Positions 13,813 through 26,449 are shown, counted from the stretch's first letter. The stretch: DNA of 64,000 bases from Haplosporangium gracile (GCA_015499985.1 JAAAUF010000001.1:101998-165997); one strand, 5' to 3'. The notes: a model not told the origin generated them from the sequence alone. A program made the numbers and translations.

Positions 13813-16032
13813 TTAAACATATTGTTGAGGATAATGCTGCTGTTGTTGTTGTTGTTGTTGTTGTTGCTGCGGTGGTGGACGTTTGTATTGGTGTTGCTGA
13901 AGTTGCTGCTGCTGTTGGAGTTCATCATGCTGAGACTGTTGACGCTGATGCTGGGCCTGGAAAGACGCGTATCCTGTTGTATAGTCTGGCTGCTGTTGCT
14001 GTTGATGATTTGGGATTCCCTGCTGCAGTGGTGATGATTGTGGTGGGTAATGGCCGTTGTTGATATGGATGTGGGTGGTATTGGCGTTGGCAAGATTGGC
14101 AGTCTTAACCTTGTTCATCTGCCCGCTATTCCCTTGAGCAAGCTGTTGTTGCTGATGGTGTTGTTGTTGGTGAGTGTGACTCCCGCTTCCTGATGCTATT
14201 CCTGCTCCTACTGGTACACCTGTTGCCGAGACTCCTCCTCCCCTTCCCTCCTGCATATGTGCCTGTCCCTGATGACCATGTCCATGCCCATGTCCATGTC
14301 CCTGAATATTGTTGTGGTTGTGGCTCTCGGGCTGACCACCGGCAGAAGGAGAAGCAGACGCGGAAGGAGAGGCAAGGGAAAGGTGTTGTCCTAACTTGGC
14401 TTCCTGTTCGTCAAGAGCAGCGATCTCGGCGGCCGTCAAAAATCGTCCTCCCGGTCCACGTGGGCGTCTCATGGCATGTTTGTGGCGCGATTCGTGAAGG
14501 TACTTTTTTTTTTTTGGTTTAAAAATTATTATTATCATTATTTTTTTGGTGAGAAAAAAATAAAGAGAGAAGAGGGAAAGGAATTGGTGAGGAAAAGTCA
14601 AGAGGACACAATCAAAGAAAAAGAAAACGAGAACGAGCAGGGAGAGGACGAGAGAAGGAAGGGAGAGAAAGGTACGGGTTACCCTCATCACACGTTCCCT
14701 TCTCTTTCCCTTGATCCCACAGATCTCCCTTCTCCCTTGATTTGTTTGAAAAAAAAAGGGTGAAAAAAAACGAAAAACGTGCAGCGTGTGCGTCCTGTCG
14801 TTGCGGCCTTTTTTTTCTTTCTTTCTTTCTTTGCATTCTTGTTTTCCTTACCTTGCGTCCCCGTTGAAGTAATCGGTTCTCCGCCTCAAGGTTTGCACGA
14901 GCGGCTCTTCGCTTAAGAATCCGATGGTACTGATAAAATACCGAGTTTGTTATGCGAGGAGTCAACAAAAAAAGAAAAAGGGGAGGGGTCGTGAGTAAGT
15001 AAGATGGTCGTCGGGTGGTTTTGTTTTGTAAGAGTTGAGTGAATAAAAAAAAAAAGAGAGCTGGAATCACTATCCATGTCCCCCTTTCTTTGTTCCCTCC
15101 ACCCCTGCACATCCAGTACATGCAGTACGACGTTATTGTGCAATGATCCAACCTCTCATAGGTTAATCAGACCCCACGCAGACCAATCATTTTGCGCTAG
15201 TCATTCTCTCTTTCTTTCTTTCTGTCTCTCGTTTTGTTCAGGGTCGCGTCCCAGAAAACAAATGGCTGACATCGAGAAAAAAAAATAAAGGGAGAGAAAG
15301 GGGATAAAAAAGCGAACGAATCCAAAAAGGAACACCAATGCCATCGAATGTTCCGTTGGGCGTTGAGGAGGTTGCACGAGAAGGAAAGGGAGATAACGAA
15401 AAAGAGAGGGGAAAGAGACGGTATCGAACGAGAGGCACTGGCAATGGCCTCAAATGTCAAACTAAAGGAAACAGACGTTTGCTCGACAGCAGGACCCGGA
15501 CAAGAAAAAAGAAAGATAGAAGGTCATGGATCCATACACCAAGGTCCACTGGAGAGGATCTAAACGAGTAAAAGAAGGGAGGACCCACTCAAAAACTCAC
15601 CTGCTTGGCATTGACATATAGGGGCTCTTCCGGTTCCTCTGGTCGAGGAGCAGCAACCTGGCCGAGGACATAGCCAGGAGGCATCATACTCTAAGTATAC
15701 ATCCCCCAAACAAACAAGCAATCAGGAAAATAGACATCCGGTCAATGTCAATGGTACTCTTTTTTCAATTCGCGACGACCATGATGGTTCAACCTTGATG
15801 GCCTCTCAGTTTCATATTCGGGCAAAGCGAACTGTTGACAAGGAGTATTCTTTTAGTTCTTTACAGGGTCGACGACTATAACGCCGGGGTAGGCGCCGGC
15901 AAGATGTTCAAAGTGGTGCATGGCAGGCCTGCCATCGACATGGCGAGAAGAAGTTGACATGTGCGCCTGTGGCGATGTCGAGGCTTTGTGTTCTGGTCGA
16001 GGGGGTGAGGCTTGTTTTGAGCTTTGGGTCAT
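13813..16032 (-). CDS. HAP2: CCAAT-binding factor subunit NF-YA / Hap2
   Basis: Sequence-specific subunit of the heterotrimeric CCAAT-box factor, acting in the nucleus with NF-YB/Hap3 and NF-YC/Hap5. Minus-strand exons are 16032-15865, 15690-15601, 14929-14852 and 14502-13813; every junction is phase 0 and the product is 341 residues. The conserved core is split over three exons. The subunit-association helix is EEPLYVNAKQ (77-86) plus YHRILKRRAARANLEAENRL (87-106). The DNA-recognition part is YLHESRHKHAMRRPRGPGG (113-131). His, Arg and Gly positions that read CCAAT are retained. Residues 134-341 are Gln/His-rich with an encoded polyQ near the C-terminus. Exon 4 is entered through an acceptor at the end of an 11-A run, which is unusual. 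A possible extra exon between exons 1 and 2 (reading FALPEYETERPS, about 15832-15797) cannot be excluded, but the intron before it would be only about 33 nt. Confidence 0.92.
13838..13868. repeat. TGT/CAA trinucleotide run (polyQ)
   Basis: Uninterrupted GTT/CAA triplets encode a Gln tract near the C-terminus of Hap2. Several other Gln runs lie in the same exon at about 13900-14180. Confidence 0.7.
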
Positions 16033-19000
16033 TTGTGCGTGAGAAGGTACGAAGAAGAGAACAAGGGAAAGGAAGTGTGCAAGGGTGGTAAGGTTTTTGT
16101 TGTTTTCAATTGACTTTGTGATGAAGTGAATGAGAATGAGGAAAGGAATGAGTAAAAAAGTGTGTGAAAAGGTGGTCAGTGTGTAGCGAAGAGGAATAAA
16201 GAGACAAAAAGAAAGGCACCGAGGAAAGGATCGAGTGGGGAAGAAAGAAGGAGGAGGAAGAAGAGAGGCCGAGGAAGGTGAGCAACTAAGAAGAAGAAAG
16301 AAAAAGAAAAAAAAATAAAGTATAAGAGGGAACACAAAGGGAATTATATACTAAATAACAGGAAAGCTGGTTTGAAAGGGCTTCTTGGTTGTTGGTTGTT
16401 TGTAGTTTTGTCGTTGCACACAACTGACAGCTACCAATTAATAGAATAACAGAGTGATCTAGGACACCATCAATCGTCGACTGTCAAAAAAGGAGTACCC
16501 TCTGTCACTCCCACTCCCTTCCCTCGTCCTGCTCACTAGACCACCGCTCCTCCTATTTCTTTCCTTCCTTCCTTCCTTCCTTCCCCCTCTCCTATGCCTT
16601 CCTCGTGTCCCTCATGTCAATGCTGATGGTAATGATGATGATGCCGATGGGAAGAAGAACAAGAGCAAGAGGGAGAACTTACTATTGAAAAGATCCATGG
16701 TTGAGGCTCAACGGCACAAGGTGACAACGAACAAACACACAAGGCGATTGAGAGAACTTCTTGCTCCTTGTGCTCCTCCTTCCCACCTCATCCCCAAACC
16801 CAATCTCATCTACAAAAAAAAAAAAAAAAAAAAAGGCAATGAAAAAGAAATAACAAACATTAACATAGAGGATCCTCGGAAGGCCCCACATAAAAGAGCT
16901 ACTTGACAGTCTACATGTGAACATGTGATGGGGGGATTTTGGCATTAGATCCCCCTCGGTCCTTTAGTCCCATCATCTTCCCATCATCTCCATCTGTCAC
17001 TTTGGGTTATGTTACACGACGTCCATCCTTGTTGATGTTCGGCATGCAGATGGATGGATGACGAGGAAAAGGAGAGAAGGAGAGATCTAAAGCAATTGTC
17101 GTCTTATCCCTTACCTTTTTCCCGCTGCCGCTCTTTTTTTTTCTTCTCTCCCCCTCCTTGATCTCGAAGACTGAAAGTCAAAGAAAGACAAGGCTCAGAA
17201 ACGGATCATTAAAACACTGAGTGATGTAACCATCTCTTCCACTCTCTGTCTCCCATCAATGGCGCCGTTAGTTCAAAATTGGTGGCGTACTTTCTTAACG
17301 GTCTCACTGATTGATTGATTTATTTATTTTTTCTGGGCAAAGAGCAGTGAGAAAAAAAAGCAAGGTATGCTCGTGCTCAATCTCGTCTCTCTCTCTTTCT
17401 CTCGATCACAACCGTTGCCTCCCTTTCACACTTCATCTCATCACTCACAGACGCATGCTTTCTTCCCTTCAACATTCCTTCTCCCTTCGAATATTCTTTT
17501 GACCATATTCGACGACAATCCTTAACAAGCTATTCCATATGTGCGCTTAGGCAATCCCTATGAAAAGATGAGTATATAGACTACCCTGTCCAAACTTCAC
17601 AGCACTCGCTTGCCCTTCAACAACGATCATACTCATTCTATTGGCATTATAAGGCCTCTACCCTCGCCCTACACTCATTAGCATCAATAAACAAACTGGC
17701 TTTACCGGTTTAGCCTGGCCAGAGTACAATAGAAAGTACGTAGTCGTCATTAGGTATTTTCCATCATGCCAGTTCCATTCATTCGATCGAACAATCCATA
17801 GTAAATAAAAGAGCGCGCATGTCAAGCAAGCATACAAGGCAGGGCCCTACATTATCACAGATCCCCTTGTTTTGAATGGTTAGGGACAATGATTGGATGG
17901 CAAGCATGCTCGTGCACGGCTACCAAAGGTCCCACGCCTGGCCCTCTGGTAATTAACCTTACACAAGTGTTTTTTATTTTGCTCTCTTCGCTTGATTCTC
18001 CGTTCCTGACGTTCTCCACTCAAGTAGTTTGCTTGGTGGGTTGGTGGGTTGGGTGGGACGGATCATGGTCTGGGCTAGTCCCTTTTTTCCCTTCCGTCAT
18101 CTTCCTACCCTTCTTTTTTCTCTTTCTTTTTTGTCCCTTCCCTTCTTCCTCACCCAATTGTTTTCTATCCATTTTAGATACTCCTGCCAAGGTATCCGTT
18201 CTAAGAGAAAAAATGCTCAACATTCAATCATGGCATGAATGGATAGACGATTGAAGGGTGCAAACACAAGAGCAAACAAGGAATCAGTAGTTCTTCCCGC
18301 TTTCCCTTTTTTTGCCCCCTGGTGCGACAGAGCATGGCAAACCTGACTCTTATTCTCTCTCTTTCTCTCTCTTTGTTGTGTTTTGGTTGATGGCGCCTCG
18401 CCTGCATGGATGAAGGAAGAAAAAAATGATTAGGCTCTCGTCACCCCCAACCCTATCCAAACCCAACCCGGCTTGCATAAAAAACATATCGATAATAAAT
18501 GCCTTGCCTGTGTTCTTCCTTGAAGGAAGCAAGTGAGCGGACGATAACAATCCTTTCGAAATCACCAAATTCAACCCACTTGCGGTGTCCACAAATGCAA
18601 CAAACAATAAAACGAAAAAAGAAAAAAAAATGCACCCAACGAATGAACGAATGATACCAATTGGATACGGTTGCCAGATTGGGTCAAGCGATAAATAAAA
18701 ACAAGAAAAACAAAGAGCAAGTAGGGGAGAAAGAAAAACAAAACAGAGATAGAAAGAAAACGGCGCACTCACAAATGTCGCTTGACGAAAAAGGCAGGGC
18801 TAGGATGGAAATCGGCAACTTTGGCGATGATGAGGGGTCTCGAGCAAGGCATGGATGGTATGGGTATGGGCATGGCAATGGATCTCTCCCTCCTCTCCTC
18901 CGTGGCCATCCTGGTCTAGTCCTCGGTCCCAGTCCTCAGCTGCCTAGTCAGTGCATCATCGCACCCCCTTTAAATAGCCACGCACGACGCTCATTCTTTT

Positions 19001-19962
19001 TTTTTTTTTACTTATAACTGCTTCCGTCCATCTCTCTATTATCTCTTTCTTTTTTACTTCCATTCCTTGCTCCCTCCTCTTTTTGTTACGCGATGCATTG
19101 TCGTCGTTGTCGTTGCTGTTGATGCCGTTAACTCCCTCCCTCCTTTTCCTCTCCTGCATTACTACCACTCGCCACTCTCTTGTTGTCTCTCTTCTCCCAC
19201 CTCTGTCTTCCCGCTCTCGCTCTTGTAATAATATTGTTCTCTTTCATCCAATTTTCCATTCTTTTGTTATTTTGCATTGCTTGATTTGCTCTACTTTTTG
19301 CCTGCTTCCCGGCCAAGTCCAAATCTAATATCCATTTCCCCTCTTCTTTCCTGAGATAGTTAATTTGAAGTTCGTTTACGACTATTTTATTTATTTCGTT
19401 CGCTCCCCTGCTCTTCTCCGTTTCCAATTTCCTCGGGCCCCCGTCGCAAGATCGCGCGCGCTTACATAGTTCATTCTTTTCCCCCCCCTCTACTACTTTC
19501 TCGCGCTGCACCTTTTGTTTTCATTCTTCCTTTACCTCTTCTTTCTTCTTTCTTCTTTCTCCTCCCTTTACACCTGTTCATTTATCCGCTCCTTCTCACT
19601 CACGCGAGCACATAACTTCTCCTTTCTGACCACTCTTTTTCATTCTTCACACCTCCTTTACCCACTCCTCATTCGTTTCCTCATTCAAAAACATAAGCCA
19701 ACCAGCAACCCCTTCGATACCCTACACCTTCCCTTCATTCTTCGTCCATTCGTCCGAAACACAACAAACACAACCTTGTCCACACCATAGTTCATAAAAA
19801 CTCCCTTGTCGTCAAGAAGAAAAAATACCCCGAAGAACATTACCCTGCCACACTTCTCTATATCTCCCTTTTTCCCACTCACGCCCCACCTTTCCCATAC
19901 AGGCATACACATTACACATACATACATACATACATACATACATACATACACGCGTTATTACA
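16033..19962. other. 3.9-kb divergent intergenic region
   Basis: Space between HAP2 (-) and the Gln-rich gene (+). 16033-16330 is purine-rich and is the probable HAP2 leader. 19010-19910 is strongly pyrimidine-rich and is the probable leader of the Gln-rich gene. A CTTC microrepeat occurs at about 16560-16583 and a 20-A run at about 16809-16832. The open frames in between are short and overlap on both strands without matching splice sites, so I call no gene here. Confidence 0.5.
19917..19950. repeat. (CATA)n microsatellite just upstream of a start codon
   Basis: Perfect tetranucleotide run of CATA units ending 12 bases before the proposed ATG at 19963, so it lies in the 5' UTR or core promoter of the following gene. 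Confidence 0.85.
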
Positions 19963-22681
19963 ATGCTTAATTCTGCAGTGTCAGACTTTTCAGCCAAGAT
20001 GTCCAAGCACTTCCACAGCAACTCGGTCATGCCATTGTCAGAAGCAAATCTGAACAGGCATACTCTTCAGGTAAAGAAAAAACTAACGAAAACGTCCCCT
20101 CACCCAAGTACCTCTTGAACAAAAAAAGTACATTCAACCAGAAAGGGACAGACTAGCAATTTTTTTTTTTGTTCTCGTGTCTATGTTCCATCGTGTGGTC
20201 AGTGTCCCCCTGTTTCTCAGGTTTTCTTCCCTCAAGTGTTTCGCCTTTGAACCCACTTTGGTACAAAAAAAGAGAGTCGACCTGGACCCTGTCGTTTATG
20301 CGCATACCTTCGTCTATTCATTCATCTACTTCCCGTTTGCACGCTTACTTCCTCACCAATCGACAAACATCTCCCCTCTACATCCTCCCGTTCACACACA
20401 TATACAGACAATACATACACTCGCCCAAATCCCACACCCAATTACCCGCGGCAGGACCCACATGAACATTCAATTGCCCCCCGCCCGCCCATCAACCCTT
20501 GCTCAAAAATAAACTCATTCCACCCAAAAGAAAAAAAAGGAAAAAAAAGGAAGGCTCTCGAAAGCTGTTGACAAGTTCAGCTCTGTTTTTTATTCCCTTC
20601 AAACCTTTGAGCTCTATACCTTCATGTGCTTGTCACTTCTTCTTCCCGGGCCACTGTAACTTGGCCCCGACCCTGACACCCAGGGGGACCCTGCTTTCAC
20701 TCATTTCACTCTTTGACCCCCTTCACTGAAATATCTTAATTTACGTTTCTTATTCTTCCCATTGCCTTTTTTTTCTTTCGTTTCGGGATGAGAACAGAGC
20801 CCGGCTTCAAGAGAGGCCAAGCTGCGACACATCCTTGTCTATGTCGACCTTCAGCGGGAGCTCATCGCATTGGCAGAAGAGGAAGAACACAACAGTGGAG
20901 GACTCCACTCTTACCACAATCAACAACAACAACAACATCGATCCGTCAGAGAGAAGAAATCCGCGACCCTTAGCTTGAGCAAGAACGAATTAGCGCATCG
21001 CAGTGGGGAAGAGGAAGGAATCACCACCTTGGTGGACGGCAGAAGTAGTCAAGGTCTCTGGCACAACAACAATAACACACACCCCAAGAGGTCTGATCTC
21101 ACCATCTTGTTACACAGCTCGGCAAGGCACGAGCAACCACATGCGTCTCCCACCCCACAACAAACGCACGAGCAAGAACAACAACAACAACAACAAAACA
21201 TACATCATCAACCCACAGTGTCGCAATCCCCTATTCCACTAAGACATCACGACAGCGCTGTGGAATCTCTCCGACAACAACGTCAGCATCATCAACAACA
21301 GCAGGAGCGCAATACCCGCCGGACAGACGCGCTGGACCCCAGTCTCGCCCTCCCTCGAGCTCTCCCAAGGAACAGAATACCCGGGTACCGCGACTCGTAC
21401 CTCTCTGCAGACTTGGATGCAGAGTGGCAGATCATTGACGATGTGGGACCCGACAGCCCAACTATACCCAACAGCCATTATCCAGCGTTTGAATTTGCAC
21501 CGGGTCACAACGAGTCGCGTCACGCTTTGCCTGTTCAGTCGTCCTCCAAATCAGCGGAGCGTCCGATCCAATATCGCCGGCGAGAAGAGGCTGCAGAGGA
21601 CTGTGCTATTCAGAGACAGCCCCTACAGAGACAGACGTCGTTCGAGAAGGAAAAGAAGGCGGGTCGATTTGGACGGTTTTCTCTGCCAGGGAGGAGCAAG
21701 CGGGCAAGCACTACTCATCAGCGCAAGGAGAGTTTACCAGAGATGAGTAAGTCGGGGGGAGGAGGAGGAGAGGGAGGTGCAGGTGAGGAGGACGTTCATG
21801 CTAGATCCTTTTCCATCTCGAACAAGGACAAGGACGGTAAGGATCGTGTTCGATTCCAGGACGGGAGAGCAGCAGCAGTGGACGTTGTGGACTCGGCCAT
21901 GAATCCATCTGCGTCGATGGTCAAGCGGAGGAGCAAGGTCCGTCAGTTGCTGAGCGAGCTCTTCAAGAAGACGCCCAAGCAAGAACAACAACAAAGCCAA
22001 GTCATCTCGGCTCCATCTCCTGTCCGACGAGCCTATCCGAGCAGTGGACATAATATTCTTGTCTCGGCCTCGATCACGCCTCAAGACCTCCCGCCTCGCG
22101 CAGGAACATCTCTGTCCCATTATGCGCGCGAGAGCATGGTTGATCCATTGCAGCGGGAATTATATCGGATTCAAACAACTCAAGAGCATCTCGTCTTTGC
22201 CGACAACGACAACAATAACGACGATAACGACAACAACAGAAACAAGGACAATAATCCCGGTGATAATGATGCCGACGCACTCTTGCTGGGCCAGACCTTG
22301 CTGGGCCAGACCTCGCTGACCCCACCACCTGCTGCTTCGGTGTTGAGGTACTCGACTAGCCGTCCGATCAACCTCGATCAGATCTTGAGATTCGACCAAG
22401 ACTCTGCCGCCGTCGAGGACTCTTCTAATGATCACAAGACAAGACCGTCGTCAAACCTCATGCCTATTGCTGGGGTCATTAAGGATATGGCAATAACAGC
22501 AGCAGCGTCCGGCAGTGCATCGGGGTCGTGCAATGGTAGTGACCCGTATATTTCACAGCGACGTCTGGTTGCTCTGATACCTGAGCAGCCGGCAGACCTT
22601 GAAGGGGTGGGTTGTCGACAGAACACATTTGGTATGGACTGTGCCAACGATTTTGTCGTGTCACACATCGCCACCGCCTAG
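19963..22681 (+). CDS. Gln/Asn-rich protein with short conserved-looking N-terminal helix, unknown
   Basis: Exons 19963-20071 and 20793-22681 join in phase and give 665 residues. The exon 1 donor is CAGGTAAAG-like at 20072. Among nearby acceptors only GATGAG at 20787-20792 restores the frame. The N-terminus reads as an ordered region: a phosphorylatable patch (MPLSRSKSEQAYSS) and then a predicted amphipathic helix AKLRHILVYVDLQRELIALA. After that the protein is mostly Gln, Asn, Ser and charged residues, with short islands such as SKVRQLLSELFKKTPKQ. There is no membrane segment and no known catalytic motif. AATAAA at 22688-22693, only seven bases after the stop, is the likely polyadenylation signal. 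The function is not recognised; the island of helix suggests a protein-protein interaction module on a disordered scaffold. Confidence 0.6.
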
Positions 22682-22950
22682 CTTATGAATAAAAGAACGA
22701 GCGAGCCTTGACTTGTTAGCATGGGTGCGTGAATGAATGAACGAGTGTTTTTTTAGTAGCTCTGTCAATTAGAGAATGTGCAGGAAAAGAGGGCCTTTGT
22801 GGTCAAATCGAACATTGGGCCTTTCGTTTGTAATTTGCTGTAGGTTCGCGACTGGCTCTGTCCTTTTTTTTTTTTTTTTTTTTTGCTTTCCAACCCTTCA
22901 CCTTTCGTCAACCATTAAACCACGCCAAGCAAACAACATACGAAGCGACG

Positions 22951-24120
22951 ATGAAGTTCTCACACAAGGCATACTTGAAGCCTCTGGCCCACGCAACCAA
23001 ATACCCCACCGGACCTGTAAACGGCGTCTTTCTCGCAGAAACCAACTCGACCAACGTTGTCGATGCAGTGCCCTTTTTTCACTTTTGGGGAACTTTGACT
23101 CCCATGCTTGAGGTTGCCATGACCCAGGTACTTGCCTCAATACAATTTCGATCGAAAAGTGGAAAAATGCACTGCTGTTCACCAGGGAAAAGGGACATCG
23201 AAACATAGGCGCAATAGCTAGACTCATTAGGAAGCAGGAAGCAAACAGTGCGGCATTTCAGGACAGGAGCAACTTCTGCAAGGAAAACGATGAGCGAAGA
23301 TGATGTAGCAGATGACGCCTCATCTCTGACTTCTGGGATCTGATGAAACTACATGGATGACTATTGCTGATCACATCTACACATTGCCCACGCTACACTT
23401 GTAACTTCTGCTCTTTACTTGTTTTTCTCACGCCTTTTTTTACTTGTCTGAACGACCTTTTAAATTAGGTCGATTTGCACTGCAAGGCGAATGGACTCAG
23501 GATAATCGGATACTACGAGGCGAGTGAAAGGCTTGAAGACGAGGCCTTGTCCCTGGTCGGTCAAAAGATTGCTTCTCAGATCCATCACGTCAACCCTGAA
23601 GCATTCGCCGTCGTCGTAAGTCATTAGAATTTAGCCGGCTTCATTGCGTATTGAAGAACGCACATCTGGCGCGGACTAGACGATCAATTGAATGCTGACA
23701 TTATCTTTCCTTCGACTCCTTTTTCACCCCTCTTTGTAGATCAAGAACAGAAAGATTAATTCGGATGATGTCGCTTTCTTGGTAAATACTTGTTAGACAG
23801 AGATTGGCCCCTGGGCACCCTATATGTTATCCCATGACCTGTTTTTTTACTCGACCCTCATTTTACTGACAAGCTTAACATTTCCTTTTAACCCTTTCTT
23901 ATCATGCACACAATAGCCTTACCAGCTCAAGGAGGGTCAGTGGCGCGTGAGCAAGGAGGCCTTCTCGGACAAGAATGCCGGATTCTCGTTGGAGAACAGC
24001 TCAAGTCCTACTATGGCAACCAAAGCCCTTCGTAGCGGAATGAACGAGAAGCTTGCTGATTTCGATAACCACTTGGAGAACATTAAGGAGGACTGGTTGA
24101 CCAACAAGGCCGTCGTGTAA
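22951..24120 (+). CDS. EMC8: ER membrane protein complex subunit 8/9
   Basis: Cytosolic subunit of the ER membrane complex, the insertase for tail-anchored and multi-pass membrane proteins. Exons 22951-23127, 23469-23615, 23740-23781 and 23917-24120 are all phase 0 and give 189 residues, close to the roughly 200 typical of the family. The EMC8/9 landmarks are in order: AYLKPLAHATKYPTGPVNG at the N-terminus, DAVPFFHFWGTLTPMLEVA, IGYYEASERL in exon 2, and the C-terminal DFDNHLENIKEDW. This is an MPN-like fold lacking the JAMM metal ligands, as expected for this subunit. One exon is only 42 nt. S. cerevisiae lacks EMC8/9, so its presence fits a lineage that kept the larger complex. The start follows a T-rich leader and AATAAA of the upstream gene lies about 260 bp away. 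Identification is secure. Confidence 0.93.
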
Positions 24121-24581
24121 AAGCCATCTGTGAGAGATCAAAGATGTAGTTGTTTGACAGGAATATAAAAGAGATTGACCTAGAATTACGAGCGTTGACG
24201 GGAAGGAGGGCTGGTCGTGTGTGTGTCTGTGTGAGAGAGAAATGAGAGAATAGTGCAAAACGGACAAAGACAAGTGATCTACCCATCATCATTAAAATTT
24301 TGTTCTGCTCGCCCCTCCCTCTCTCTTTCCCTCCCCTTCCCTCCATCCTCACCTGCTCCCTTCCCCTAAGGCTACAAGTACAGTACTGTAAACAAACTTT
24401 TTTTCCCTCCCTTTCTTTCCCCTTCCTTTTTCTCAGCGCACATCTTCCCGACAAAACTGGCCCTTCACACGCAGACGTACATCTTCGAACAAAGTCTTCT
24501 CCCAAGCAGACAGACAACCCTAACGCACTCCTCCAGTCCAACGAAGGACCTAGTCCAGCCATCACCACGACCAACAACATC
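24121..24581. other. Intergenic region and CKS1 leader
   Basis: 3' end of EMC8 and a pyrimidine-rich leader (24290-24440). A good acceptor-like site (TTTTTCTCAG at about 24427-24436) precedes an open stretch in frame with CKS1, so a 5' UTR intron or a further upstream coding exon is possible. Confidence 0.45.
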
Positions 24582-26449
24582 ATGACACGCTCAGCAAGGG
24601 GAGGAGGAATCACCGACTCGTACCGTGATCAGAACGACGAGAATCGGTCTCACACATATGACGACGAAGACCTTCACCACTATCAACAGGCTGCTACTAC
24701 TACGACTACGACTTCTCGCACAGCTTCAGACTTTGTAGTCTACCAGGACCCCGAAAAGCCACAGCCACAGCCACAGCGTCACCGGTTGACAACACAGCGC
24801 TTCCAGCAACAACAACAACAACAACAACAACAACAGCAGCAGCAACAACAGCAACAACAGCAACAACAGCAACAACAGCACGTACACCCTGGAGATATGT
24901 CGGGGGTAGAGTTGTATGACGGCGACGAAGCGGGTCTTGATGGAGGCGAGGATGGTGGCGTGGAATATTGCAGTGATCAAGAAAATGTTCACCCAATCCA
25001 TCGAGCAGGAGGAGGAAGAGCAGGATCATCCACGGCGATAGCAACAGCAGCAGCAGCAGGAGTACCGACAGTACCATCCCGCGCCACAGCTGTTGGTGGT
25101 GGCGCTACTGCTGTTGCTGCTGTCCTTGTACTAGATGCGCGTCAAGAGCTAATGCAGCGGAACAAGCATACTTCCTCGTCGTCCCAGCTTCAGCAACAAC
25201 AGCAACAGCTACATCAACGTCGATCTTCGGCTAATATTGAGCTGGCAGGACGATCAAGACCTTCGAGTCAACAACAACAAGTCTCGTCTTCATCGTTATC
25301 TCGGGAGCAGCAACAACAGTCAGGGGCAGTAGCAAGAGAAGCGTACAGAGAGATTCCAGGTGCACCAGGAAGAAAAAGAAACCGGGATGGCGAGGGGGAG
25401 GCAGGATACCCCGATAACCAAATCGGCGGCGGTAGTGATGCTACTGTGTCGTCTCGAGACGTGGAGCGGCGCCATCATCCGAAACGACACCTCATGGCTG
25501 CACGAGGCCAACAAGAGTACGACACGGCACAGCCGCGGGCGGCGCCGAAAACACAAGCACAAACACAATCGCAGGGATTACCAGCGGCGCCGATGACACA
25601 ACAGCAGCTGCTCGAGAAACAACAACGGGATGCCGCTCTCCGGAAGCAACGCAAGGCCCATGCTGAGGAGTTGAAGCAGTACAATCGGTTGATAGAGCAT
25701 ATTGATTATGGACAGGTTTATGAGGATGATACGTACGAGTACCGGAACGTCACGCTGCCCAAGGTGATGCTCCGGTTCCTTCCCAGGCAGTTGATGGAGC
25801 GGCCTGATGACAAGAACTCGTTTGTCCTTCGACTGCTGAAAGGTAAAAAAAATAGCGACATGTATAAGGCAGGCCTCGAAGGTCATTCCTCTTTTTTTTT
25901 TTTCTTTTCTTTTGGTATAAGAATGTGTTGAAGTTACTAACGCCCATTTTTTAATTATCATGAACAATGGCAAAAGAGTCAGAGTGGCGTCACATCGGGA
26001 TCAAGATGTCGCAGTACTGGGTTCACTATCTGTGCCATGCTCCAGAGCCACATGTATTGCTGTTCCGAAGACCTGTCGGAACTGGAGAACGATTGAAACA
26101 GGAACAGGAAAGAAAGGCTGCCGCCGAAGAGGCTGCTGGAGCTGCTGCAGCGGCCAAAGAGGCACAGCGAGCATTGCTGCGAAGGACTGGTTCTTCCTCC
26201 TCGTCCTCTTCTTCACAACAGCAGCAACATCAGGATATGAGAAGTGCAACCTCCAATGGTACGACTTCCAGATCTGCGGCATACTCTCAACAGCAGTCGT
26301 CATCGTCAGGAGCGTCCAGGGTGGTAGCAGAAGAGGCAGAGGCATCATCATCGTCATCAACAGCAGAAGCGACACAGGAGAAGGGTCCACGTCGGACACG
26401 AGAGAACACCCCTCCTCCTGCTCCCAAGCGCGACAAGCCTCATCATTGA
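24582..26449 (+). CDS. CKS1: Cyclin-dependent kinase regulatory subunit Cks1/Suc1 with very long Gln-rich N-terminus
   Basis: Cks proteins dock on CDKs and bind phospho-Thr substrates to drive multisite phosphorylation in the cell cycle. Exons 24582-25842 and 25977-26449 share a split Glu codon and give 577 residues; the intron has a TACTAAC branch at about 25935. The Cks fold spans about residues 374-455: [18 protein letters not shown], then [19 protein letters not shown], then the hinge and last strand [13 protein letters not shown]. Anion-pocket positions Arg388, Ser432, Trp435 and Arg452 are kept. The usually conserved Gly before Trp is Tyr434. Normal Cks proteins are 80-150 residues. Here 370 residues of Gln/Ser/Ala-rich sequence precede the domain, including an exact run of 25 Gln, and a 120-residue Ala/Ser/Gln tail follows. 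The start at 24582 is the best-context ATG, but the frame stays open upstream. Identity of the domain is secure; the exact N-terminus is not. Confidence 0.9.
24804..24878. repeat. (CAR)25 polyglutamine tract in CKS1
   Basis: Twenty-five consecutive CAA/CAG codons, pure CAA first and then mixed CAG, coding for Gln75-Gln99 of the Cks protein. The mixed codons suggest an established rather than freshly expanded tract. Confidence 0.85.

Noticed and set aside
17889..18254. Hydrophobic open frame of 121 codons
   Set aside because: Composition reflects a C/T-rich region, with an opposing frame of similar length; no start context or family signal.
18661..19017. Open frame of 118 codons containing a Gly-rich stretch (MEIGNFGDDEGSRARH)
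   Set aside because: It ends in a homopolymer-rich Phe run, has no splice support and lies upstream of a leader; not enough to call a gene.
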